Shown here piece after piece: positions 16,000 through 23,828 of a DNA stretch of 28,752 nucleotides. This DNA comes from JAVBSN01 sp031547045 (GTDB taxonomy: Bacteria > Bacillota > Clostridia > Lachnospirales > Lachnospiraceae), in NCBI GenBank assembly GCA_031547045.1, contig JAVBSN010000060.1, positions 1-28,752 on the forward strand, written 5' to 3'. The translations under genes were made by a program, and so were the position numbers. Every line of letters begins with the position of its first letter. The stretch's first letter is position 1. Under the pieces are notes generated by a model, which searched no databases, had not been told where the DNA came from, and saw nothing but the letters and a program-made list of their open reading frames with translations.

Positions 16000-16554
16000 A
16001 TGAATAAAAATATACAAGCACCAATTAATAAAGAACAGGTTAAGGATTTACAGGCAGGAGATTACGTATATATAACAGGGACTATATATACAGCAAGGGA
16101 TGCTGCACATAAAAGAATGTTTGATACAATGAATGAAGGCAAGGATATACCATTTAGCTTAGAAGATAACATTATCTATTATCTTGGACCAACACCAGAA
16201 AGAGAAGGTCAGGTTATAGGTTCTGCAGGACCAACGACAGCAAGTCGTATGGATAAATATGCACCATTGCTATTAGACAATGGTTTAAATGGAATGATTG
16301 GTAAGGGCAAACGTTCACCAGAAGTAATTGACGCAATTAAGAGAAATATAGCAGTGTATTTTGCAGCAGTAGGTGGTGCGGGAGCATTGCTTTCAAAATG
16401 TATTAAAGCATCAGAGGTAATAGCTTATGATGACTTAGGGACAGAAGCAATAAGAAAATTAGAGGTTGAGAATTTCCCAGTAATAGTAGTAATAGACTGT
16501 GAAGGAAAGAACTTATATGAAACTGCAGTAGCTAATTATTTAGCATCAAAGTAG
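16000..16554 (+). CDS. Class I fumarate hydratase, beta subunit
   Basis: 184 residues; C-terminal partner of the iron-sulfur hydro-lyase. Visible family motifs: GDYVYITGTIYTARDAAHKRM, GPTPEREGQVIGSAGPTTASRMD, GKGKRSPEVIDAIK and YFAAVGGAGALLSKCI. These supply the catalytic and substrate-binding residues of the swivelling domain. Start ATG 16000 with AAGGAG 8 bp upstream, 20 bp after the alpha stop, so the two are made together. TtdB of tartrate dehydratase is the alternative. Confidence 0.95.
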   Translation: MNKNIQAPINKEQVKDLQAGDYVYITGTIYTARDAAHKRMFDTMNEGKDIPFSLEDNIIYYLGPTPEREGQVIGSAGPTTASRMDKYAPLLLDNGLNGMIGKGKRSPEVIDAIKRNIAVYFAAVGGAGALLSKCIKASEVIAYDDLGTEAIRKLEVENFPVIVVIDCEGKNLYETAVANYLASK

Positions 16555-16584
16555 AGTAAAAATCAGTATTAAGGGGTGTATATA

Positions 16585-19500
16585 ATGAATATGTGGATGG
16601 TATTAGGAATTGAAGAAACAAAAGACAAAGATATTATAACAAATGCTTATAGAGAAAAACTTTCATTAGTTAATCCAGAAGAAGATAGCGAAGGATTTAT
16701 GCGTCTTCGTTCAGCTTATGAAGAAGCTATGCAATTTGCAGACAAAGAAGAAACAAATGATGACTCGCCAATGGGTATATGGATAAAAGAAGCAGAAGCA
16801 ATATATAAAACATATTCAAGAAGAATTAGTGAAGAAGCGTGGTCAGAATTATTAGAAAATGAGGTATGCTATTCATTAGATAGCAAAGAAGAAGCAAGAA
16901 ATAAATTGCTTGCATTTTTAATGGATCATTATATATTACCACAAAAGGTATGGAAAGTATTAGATAATGCTTTCGATTTAATGGAATCAAAGGAAGAATT
17001 ATATGAGATATTCCCTAAGGATTTTATCGATTATGGAGTTGTATATAACATTGTAAATCCTGACACAATAGATTTTGAAGCATTTGATGAGATAGACGAT
17101 AGTCTTGATTATGAAAGCTACATTAATTTATATCTATCATTAAAGAGATTAATGAGAAGCAACGATAGAGAAGAAATAGACAAGGTAGTAGCAGAACTGG
17201 AAAACTTTGATATAGAGTATCCTTATTTTGATATGGAAAAGGCAGTACTATTACTTCGAGATGAGAAGAGAGCAGAAGCTTTAGATATTATGGGGGGAGT
17301 TAACAGATTGCTTCCTAATAATAAAGAAGTAATATATTTAATGGGAGTATGCTATTCATCAGACGGTAAAGCAGAAGAAGCTCTTACTTACTATGAAAGA
17401 ATACTTAACGAAATGGATAAAAAAGATGCAAATGCTTTAGGTGGAAAGGCATATTGCTTATATATGATGGGTGAATATGAAAAGGCAAGAGATATATATG
17501 CAGATATTTTAGATGCAGATCCACATAACATGAATGCAGAAGAATATTACAACAAATCAACAGAAGAATTAGTTAAGATATATACAGAACAATCAAAAAC
17601 AGACGACAACAATAGCACATTAGTAGAGTTAGCTTGGTGTCAAATGCAGACTAAGCGAATCAAGGAGGCACTTGATACTATAAGTAAAGCAGAGCCTTTA
17701 GGAGATAAGTTATTTAGATATTATAATATACTTGCACATTGTCATGCGTTAAATGATGATATGGAAAAGGCTTTGAAATACTTTACTATATGGAGAGAGG
17801 AACTAGAGAAGTTAGAGGATGATGGAACAGAAGAAACAAAGAAACATTTAAAAAGACATGCATATACAATATTTAGACAGGGTTGCTGTTATACAGTATT
17901 AAAGGATACAGAAAAAGCACTGGAATATATAGATAAGTCAATTGAGATGAGTCCTAATGACATAATGTTTAGATTAGGAAAAGCAAGTCTATACTTAGAT
18001 CAAAAAGATTATACAAAGGTAGTAGATGTATGTGATGAGGCTATTAAGATAGAACCTGAAAATGGAGAAATCTATGGTGTAAGATTAAGGGCTTTATATG
18101 AATTAGGATATTATCAAGAATGTTTTGATGATTGTAACCAATGTATATCATATACACCATTTTTCCTTCAAGCATATATTTATAAGATAAAAGTATTATT
18201 AGTATATGACGAATATGAAGAATCAAAAAATATTTTTGATTACCTTAAGGATAATGGAGCAGTATATGATGATGTTGATGTAGTATATGGAGAATATTTA
18301 ATTACTAATCCTGATTGTAGTGAAGATGAGAAGAAAAAGGGTAGAGAAATATTCGAGAAATTAGTTGATAAATATACGGATATGGATAGAAAAGAAAGAA
18401 ATTTCTCAATGCATTATATATATTACATGAAGGCAGCATGGAGTAGAGAAGAGAATAAGAGTAGTGGTACAATATTATATTTTCTAGATAAGGCAATAGA
18501 AGAGAAGTCAGATTATATAGGTGCATATTATTTTAAAGGTAGAGTTTATGGAGATGATGAAGAAACAGAAAAAGCCTTAGAAATGTACAACAAAGTGTTA
18601 GAACTTAATCCAAATCATTATGATGCTAATCGTCGTATTGCTGAGATATATGATGATAATTATGAATATGATAAAGCATTACAATATCATACCGCTCAAT
18701 TAGAAAATGAACAAAGTTTATACTATTTCTTAAATCGTGGATTAGCATATATGGCACTAGACAGATTTGATGAAGCTAGAGCTGATTATGAAGAAGGAAA
18801 GAAATGTGATCCAGATAACCCACACTCATATAATAATATAGGTGTTACATATCAGTATGAGAATAATTTAGAAAAGGCTGTTGAAAGCTATTTGGAAGCA
18901 ATAGAGAGAATAGAAAACGAACCAACACCAGTTGTATATAGAAATATGGTAACAACCCTTAATAGATTGGGAAGACATTTAGAAGCGGTAAAATATCACG
19001 ATATAGTTTATGAGAAGTTTAATAATCCTTATGACTTAACAGAAAAGGCTATGACTCTAAGATATGGTGGGGAATTTGAACAAGCTATAGAAGTGTATAA
19101 GAAATGGGATGAAGTTAAAAATAATATAAAGCATACAAAAGTAGCAGATTTCTTAAATAGCTTAAATGGATTTAATGGAACACCAAGATATTTAGGATAT
19201 ATAGGCGAATGTTATATGGAGGCAGGCGACTTTAAAAAGGCTAAGAAATATTTAAAGGCAGCAAGTGACCTTAAAGATACTAGCGCAATGGAGAGATTAG
19301 CATTTATATATATGTTTGAAAATAACTATAATAAGGCATTAAGGTATTGGAAAAAAACAGAGAATACCCTACAAAAACATATATATTTAGCAACCTGTTA
19401 TAACTTATTAGGAAAAAAGGATAAGGCAGGGAAAGCTGTAAAGGAAGGTTTTGTAGAAGTTAATAAGCTTAGAATAGAAGATAATGGTATAAGAACAAGA

Positions 19501-19770
19501 AGATTGTATTTAAAGGGAGCTTTGTATTTAGAAGAAGGTTCTTATGATAAGGCTTTAGAATATTTAACTAAGACATATAATAGTAGAATGTGTAATTCAT
19601 GTGATTATGCAAAATGCCATGAGGCAAGTTTTAGATTAGGTAAATATTATGAGATAATGAAAGACTATGATAAGGCTTTACAATATTATATAGAAGCAAT
19701 GGAAACCGTACCATATGAATATGAGTATAAGAAAGCAGTAGAAGATCTTAAGAAAAAGATGAAGAACTAG
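16585..19770 (+). CDS. Large TPR protein with a degenerate N-terminal J domain
   Basis: 1061 residues from ATG 16585 (MNMWMVLGIEE), behind AAGGGG; a GTG at 16576 is also open. Residues about 3-48 look like a J domain (LGIEETKDKDIITNAYREKL, FMRLRSAYEEAM), but the HPD tripeptide needed to stimulate Hsp70 ATPase reads NPE. From about residue 200 to the end follow many tetratricopeptide repeats such as AEEALTYYERILNEMDKKDA, EKALEYIDKSIEMSPND and EKALEMYNKVLELNPNHYDA. Very acidic, cytoplasmic, no signal peptide. It is followed 12 bp later by an Hsp70 of the HscC type. In Enterobacteria HscC is also encoded beside divergent J proteins. Likely a client- or partner-binding scaffold for that Hsp70. 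Confidence 0.88.
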   Translation: MNMWMVLGIEETKDKDIITNAYREKLSLVNPEEDSEGFMRLRSAYEEAMQFADKEETNDDSPMGIWIKEAEAIYKTYSRRISEEAWSELLENEVCYSLDSKEEARNKLLAFLMDHYILPQKVWKVLDNAFDLMESKEELYEIFPKDFIDYGVVYNIVNPDTIDFEAFDEIDDSLDYESYINLYLSLKRLMRSNDREEIDKVVAELENFDIEYPYFDMEKAVLLLRDEKRAEALDIMGGVNRLLPNNKEVIYLMGVCYSSDGKAEEALTYYERILNEMDKKDANALGGKAYCLYMMGEYEKARDIYADILDADPHNMNAEEYYNKSTEELVKIYTEQSKTDDNNSTLVELAWCQMQTKRIKEALDTISKAEPLGDKLFRYYNILAHCHALNDDMEKALKYFTIWREELEKLEDDGTEETKKHLKRHAYTIFRQGCCYTVLKDTEKALEYIDKSIEMSPNDIMFRLGKASLYLDQKDYTKVVDVCDEAIKIEPENGEIYGVRLRALYELGYYQECFDDCNQCISYTPFFLQAYIYKIKVLLVYDEYEESKNIFDYLKDNGAVYDDVDVVYGEYLITNPDCSEDEKKKGREIFEKLVDKYTDMDRKERNFSMHYIYYMKAAWSREENKSSGTILYFLDKAIEEKSDYIGAYYFKGRVYGDDEETEKALEMYNKVLELNPNHYDANRRIAEIYDDNYEYDKALQYHTAQLENEQSLYYFLNRGLAYMALDRFDEARADYEEGKKCDPDNPHSYNNIGVTYQYENNLEKAVESYLEAIERIENEPTPVVYRNMVTTLNRLGRHLEAVKYHDIVYEKFNNPYDLTEKAMTLRYGGEFEQAIEVYKKWDEVKNNIKHTKVADFLNSLNGFNGTPRYLGYIGECYMEAGDFKKAKKYLKAASDLKDTSAMERLAFIYMFENNYNKALRYWKKTENTLQKHIYLATCYNLLGKKDKAGKAVKEGFVEVNKLRIEDNGIRTRRLYLKGALYLEEGSYDKALEYLTKTYNSRMCNSCDYAKCHEASFRLGKYYEIMKDYDKALQYYIEAMETVPYEYEYKKAVEDLKKKMKN

Positions 19771-19781
19771 GAGGCAGGAAT

Positions 19782-21488
19782 ATGATAATAGGAATAGATT
19801 TGGGTACAACCAACAGTCTAGTGGCCTATTGTACAGAAGAGGGAGCCAAAATAATTCCTAATAGATTAGGGAAAAACACAACTCCTTCTATTATAAGTAT
19901 AGACGACGAAGGAAATACCTACATTGGAGAGACAGCAAAAGAGCGTAGAGCAAATTATCCATTACAAACAGCAGAAGTATTTAAACGTACTATGGGTACA
20001 GACAAAGAATACAAGCTTGGGAAGAGAACTTTTCGTTCAGAAGAATTATCAGCACTTATATTAAAATCACTTAAAGAAGATGCTGAAGAATATTTAGGCG
20101 AGCCAGTAGAAGAAGCAATTATAAGTGTGCCAGCATATTTTAATGATATTCAGCGTAAGGCAACTAAGAAAGCTGGTGAAATGGCTGGGTTAAAAGTAGA
20201 TAGAATAATAAATGAGCCTACGGCAGCAGCAATAGCTTATGGATTATATAACAAAAATGAATCTACAAAATTCTTAGTATTTGATTTAGGTGGAGGAACT
20301 TTTGATATATCAATACTAGAACTATATAAAAATATTATGGAAGTTCACTGTGTAGCTGGAGATAATTATTTAGGTGGAGAAGATTTTACAGATATAATAG
20401 TAGAATTATTTCTAAAGCAATATGATATAGATATAAAAACTTTAGATGAGAAAACCTTATCTCATATAAGAAAGCAAGCGGAGAAATGTAAGCTTGATTT
20501 TGAAGAAAATAAAATATCTACTATGAAATGTAATATAAATGGTGAGACACGTTCTTATGAATTATCACTTAAAGAATATGAGGTTGCATGTAAACCATTA
20601 TTTGCAAAGCTTAGAAAACCAATAGAGAGAAGTTTAAAAGATTCTAATATAAAATTATCAGATATAGATGAAATAGTATTAGTAGGTGGAGCAACAAAGC
20701 TATCGATGGTAAGAAGATTTGTAAGTAAATTATTTGGAAGAATACCGGACACAAGTATTAATCCAGACGAAGCAATCGCTATGGGAGCAGCAGTTCAAGC
20801 AGCTATGAAAGAGCGAAAAGATTACATCAAAGAAACAATACTTACAGATGTATGTCCATTTACACTTGGAACAGAAATAGTAGTTCAGAGAAGCGGTAAG
20901 TTTTATGAAGATGGACACTTCCTTCCTATTATAGAAAGAAACACAGTAATACCAGTAAGTAGAACTGAAACATTATACACAGTAAATGATAATCAAAAAT
21001 GTTTAAGAGTAAAAATACTTCAAGGAGAAAGTAGATTTGCTATAAATAATCTAGCGTTAGGAGAAATATCTGTAGACATTCCACCAAGAAAAGCTGGTGA
21101 AGAATCAATTACAGTTACTTACACATATGATATTAACTCTTTATTAGAAGTAATAGTAAAAGTTAATTCAACGGAAGAAGTTAAGAAAATACTAATTCAA
21201 AGTGAAAATAGTGGATTAACAAAAGAAGAAGCAGAAGCAAGAATGGAGGAATTAAATTACTTAAAGATTCCGCCAAGAGAACAAGAAGAAAATAGACTTC
21301 TTATATTTAGAGGGGAACGACTATATGAAGAGGCAACAGGAGGGCTAAGACAAGAAATAGATTTGATTTTAAGAAAATTTGAAGATGTATTAGACAAGCA
21401 AGACCCTGAAAAGATAAAAGAAGCAAGAAAAGAATTAAAGGTTAGTTTAGATGAAATAGAGGATAGTGACATACTATTTGATTATTAA
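19782..21488 (+). CDS. hscC: HscC-like Hsp70 chaperone
   Basis: 568 residues, shorter than DnaK (about 610-640) and close to E. coli HscC. Nucleotide-binding domain intact: phosphate 1 IIGIDLGTTNSLVA, phosphate 2 FLVFDLGGGTFDIS, adenosine motif IVLVGGATKLSMVRR, connector NEPTAAAIAYGL. The interdomain linker region reads LTDVCPFTLGTEIV in place of the DnaK-type DVTPLSLG. The beta substrate domain follows; the helical lid is short and ends in DSDILFDY without the DnaK tail. EVFKRTMGTDKEYKLG resembles HscC more than DnaK. Start ATG 19782 with AGGAGGCAGG. The general dnaK should be elsewhere with grpE and dnaJ. It probably works with the preceding J-like/TPR protein. Confidence 0.88.
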   Translation: MIIGIDLGTTNSLVAYCTEEGAKIIPNRLGKNTTPSIISIDDEGNTYIGETAKERRANYPLQTAEVFKRTMGTDKEYKLGKRTFRSEELSALILKSLKEDAEEYLGEPVEEAIISVPAYFNDIQRKATKKAGEMAGLKVDRIINEPTAAAIAYGLYNKNESTKFLVFDLGGGTFDISILELYKNIMEVHCVAGDNYLGGEDFTDIIVELFLKQYDIDIKTLDEKTLSHIRKQAEKCKLDFEENKISTMKCNINGETRSYELSLKEYEVACKPLFAKLRKPIERSLKDSNIKLSDIDEIVLVGGATKLSMVRRFVSKLFGRIPDTSINPDEAIAMGAAVQAAMKERKDYIKETILTDVCPFTLGTEIVVQRSGKFYEDGHFLPIIERNTVIPVSRTETLYTVNDNQKCLRVKILQGESRFAINNLALGEISVDIPPRKAGEESITVTYTYDINSLLEVIVKVNSTEEVKKILIQSENSGLTKEEAEARMEELNYLKIPPREQEENRLLIFRGERLYEEATGGLRQEIDLILRKFEDVLDKQDPEKIKEARKELKVSLDEIEDSDILFDY

Positions 21489-21521
21489 TAAGAGCTTTTA
21501 TATAGAAGAAGGAGGCCAACT

Positions 21522-23138
21522 ATGAAATCACATAATAAAAAAACAAGATTTATTGTTGCTATATCACTTATTTGTGTTGTAGCAATAGCAATAATATATT
21601 ATATAAACATACCAGCTATTAGTGTATATTCAAGTAATACATGGTGGTTAATATTAATTATAATAGGCGTTTTAGGATTGGTATTTAACAAATATGAATT
21701 TACAAAGAAGAATATGGATATTAGAACCACAAAACTATCAAAAGCATTTTTTGTATTATTAGGTGTAGGAATAGCAGTATTTGCAATTGGTGGACTTATA
21801 TCAAGTGAAATATTTTCAGCGAGTAAATTTGCAAGTATGATAACAGTTACTGATAGAGTATTTACTGAAGACATAGTGGATAAAGAAAATATAGATGATA
21901 TAGCATTAATGGATACAGATAGTGCAAGAATAGTTGGAGATAGAACAATAGGTCAATTATCAGACGTGGTAAGTCAATTTGAAGTAAGTAATGATTATAG
22001 CCAAATAGTAGTAAATGAACGACCAATGAAGGTAGCCCCTCTTGAATACGCAGATTTTTTTAAATATATTAATAATAGCAAAGATGGTATACCTGGATAT
22101 GTTACAGTTGATCCAATTACTAACGAAGCAAAATATATAGAACTAAGTGAAGGTATGAAATATACTACTTGTGCATATTTTAATAAAAATCTTCAAAGAC
22201 ATTTAAGATTTAACTATCCATCAGCAATATTTGAAGGATATTACTTTGAAATAGATGATGAAAGCAATCCATACTATGTATGTCCTGTATTAAAAGCAAA
22301 TGTAGGATTATTTGGTGCTATGGATGTTAAAGGTGTAGTAATCTGTAATCCTATAAATGGTGATACAAAATATTATGATATTAGTGAAGTGCCAGAATGG
22401 GTAGATAGAACATATAACGGAACATTGTTAACAACGAAGTATAATTGGTATGGAATGTTATCAGGAGGTTACCTAAATAGCATTTTTGGAAACAAAGGTT
22501 GTAAGATGGTAACAGATGATTTTGGATACAAAGTTATGGAAGATGATTTATGGATATATACAGGCGTTACATCTGTAAATGGAGATGAATCTAACATTGG
22601 ATTTGTATTAATGAATACAAGGACTAGTGAAGCTAGGTATTATAAAATTGCAGGAGCAGAAGAATATTCAGCGATGGGGGCAGCAGAAGGCGAAGTTCAA
22701 CATTTAGGATACAGGGCATCATTCCCATCATTAGTAAATGTTAATGGTCAACCAACATATGTAATGGTTCTTAAAGATAATGGTGGACTAGTAAAAATGT
22801 ATGCTTACGTAAATATAGAACAATATAATATAGTAGGAACAGGTACTAATCAAAAAGAGGCAAAAGCAGCTTATAAGAAATTAATAGCAAGCAATGGTTT
22901 AGTTAATAATAATGTAGATGAAGATATATATGAAAATAAAAAAATAACTGTTGAAGAAATAAGATATATTGTTCAAGGAACAGAAACATATGTATATATA
23001 ACAGACACACAAGGCAAAGTATATAAACAAAATTTTGCAGAAAATGAGGCTCTAATATTTATTAATAAAGATGATACAATTAAAGTGTATTATGAAGATG
23101 GAGAAAATGATATAAATACTTTAATTAAATATGAGTAA
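21522..23138 (+). CDS. Membrane-anchored protein of unknown function with large exported domain
   Basis: 538 residues. Three hydrophobic segments near the N-terminus (about 9-30, 40-57, 73-95), with Lys/Arg-rich cytoplasmic parts, then about 440 residues without a membrane segment, predicted outside. That domain contains repeated motifs of the type P-GYVTVDPITNEAKYI, VKGVVICNPINGDTKYYDI and FVLMNTRTSEARYYKI: three versions of a unit in which a substrate-like strand is followed by (T/N)-(G/N/S)-(D/E)-(T/A)-(K/R)-Y. I do not recognise the family. Start ATG 21522 with GAAGGAGG; 34 bp after the Hsp70 stop, so it is part of the same unit and may be the membrane partner or client of the chaperone pair. 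No terminator seen directly after it. Confidence 0.8.
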   Translation: MKSHNKKTRFIVAISLICVVAIAIIYYINIPAISVYSSNTWWLILIIIGVLGLVFNKYEFTKKNMDIRTTKLSKAFFVLLGVGIAVFAIGGLISSEIFSASKFASMITVTDRVFTEDIVDKENIDDIALMDTDSARIVGDRTIGQLSDVVSQFEVSNDYSQIVVNERPMKVAPLEYADFFKYINNSKDGIPGYVTVDPITNEAKYIELSEGMKYTTCAYFNKNLQRHLRFNYPSAIFEGYYFEIDDESNPYYVCPVLKANVGLFGAMDVKGVVICNPINGDTKYYDISEVPEWVDRTYNGTLLTTKYNWYGMLSGGYLNSIFGNKGCKMVTDDFGYKVMEDDLWIYTGVTSVNGDESNIGFVLMNTRTSEARYYKIAGAEEYSAMGAAEGEVQHLGYRASFPSLVNVNGQPTYVMVLKDNGGLVKMYAYVNIEQYNIVGTGTNQKEAKAAYKKLIASNGLVNNNVDEDIYENKKITVEEIRYIVQGTETYVYITDTQGKVYKQNFAENEALIFINKDDTIKVYYEDGENDINTLIKYE

Positions 23139-23301
23139 CAATATTTAATTTATAAAATACAATATATAGTGATGATGTGCAACGAATTGCAACATATAGT
23201 AAAACACGCTGTTTTTATAGTCAATGTTTACAATAAAGAAATATAAAATATACAACATGAATAAAAACATTGTACTAAAATAAAAACAATTTAAAATTTT
23301 C

Positions 23302-23330
23302 TTGCAAAGGAAAAATTTGTGGTATATACT
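23302..23330 (+). promoter_or_regulatory. Promoter of the HPr-like gene
   Basis: TTGCAA (23302-23307), 17-bp spacer, TATACT (23325-23330), about 60 bp before the start. The 250 bp between the preceding gene and this start hold no coding sequence that I can see. Confidence 0.65.
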
Positions 23331-23389
23331 CCCATGAAGTGGAAAAAATATAACTGTATGGAATATCGTAAGAAAGAGAGGTGTGCAAC

Positions 23390-23620
23390 ATGGCTAAAGT
23401 AGATATATTATTAGACAGCATTGATAAAGTAGAAAAATTCGTTAGTAATATTAAAAGATATGATTGTGATTTTGATTTAGGATCATCTAGAGTTATGATT
23501 GATGCAAAATCAATTCTAGGAATATTAAGCTTAGGATTGGGGCAACCATTAAAACTTACTATACACAAAAACGACAATATAGATGATATAATGACTTCAA
23601 TAGCACCATTTATGGTATAG
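23390..23620 (+). CDS. HPr-like protein lacking the catalytic histidine
   Basis: 76 residues with the HPr fold pattern. The Ser46-type regulatory motif of HPr is clear (DAKSILGILSLGLGQPL, Ser41 here), and the C-terminal LTIHKNDNIDDIM-I-PF matches HPr. The region that should hold the phosphorylatable His (normally GLHARPA) reads ILLDSIDKVEKFV, with no His, so it cannot carry phosphate in the sugar PTS. Similar His-less HPr proteins (Crh of Bacillus, and a widespread clostridial group) may act in regulation through the Ser site. Start ATG 23390 behind GAGAGGTG. A monocistronic unit with its own promoter and terminator. Confidence 0.85.
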   Translation: MAKVDILLDSIDKVEKFVSNIKRYDCDFDLGSSRVMIDAKSILGILSLGLGQPLKLTIHKNDNIDDIMTSIAPFMV

Positions 23621-23646
23621 GTAAGAATGGACATACGAAGAGACTA

Positions 23647-23700
23647 AATAGACCAATATGTTTTCTGTTATATATAGAAAATATTTTTGGTCTATTTTTT
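23647..23700 (+). terminator. Long terminator hairpin after the HPr-like gene
   Basis: AATAGACCAA (23647-23656) pairs with TTGGTCTATT (23687-23696); the stem continues inside with TTTTCT/AGAAAA. A T run follows (23697-23700 and just before). Confidence 0.85.
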
Positions 23701-23750
23701 ATGAATTAATACTATGCGAATTGGCACTAATATTGAAATATGGTAAAATA

Positions 23751-23780
23751 TTGACATTAAATAGATTTTTCAGATATAAT
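23751..23780 (+). promoter_or_regulatory. Promoter of the leucine-rich-repeat protein gene
   Basis: Both hexamers are perfect: TTGACA (23751-23756) and TATAAT (23775-23780), with an 18-bp spacer, 49 bp before the chosen start at 23829. Supports this start against the longer frame from 23658, which would begin inside the terminator. Confidence 0.85.
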
Positions 23781-23828
23781 GAAAAAGTAAGAGAGATAGA
23801 CCGCATATTTGTTAAAGAAAGGCGATAT

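Noticed and set aside
19782..21488. Housekeeping DnaK
   Set aside because: Shorter lid, altered linker, no grpE/dnaJ neighbours; the HscC type fits better.
23658..23828. Long N-terminal extension of the leucine-rich-repeat protein
   Set aside because: It would start inside a terminator and before the promoter, and would bury the signal peptide.
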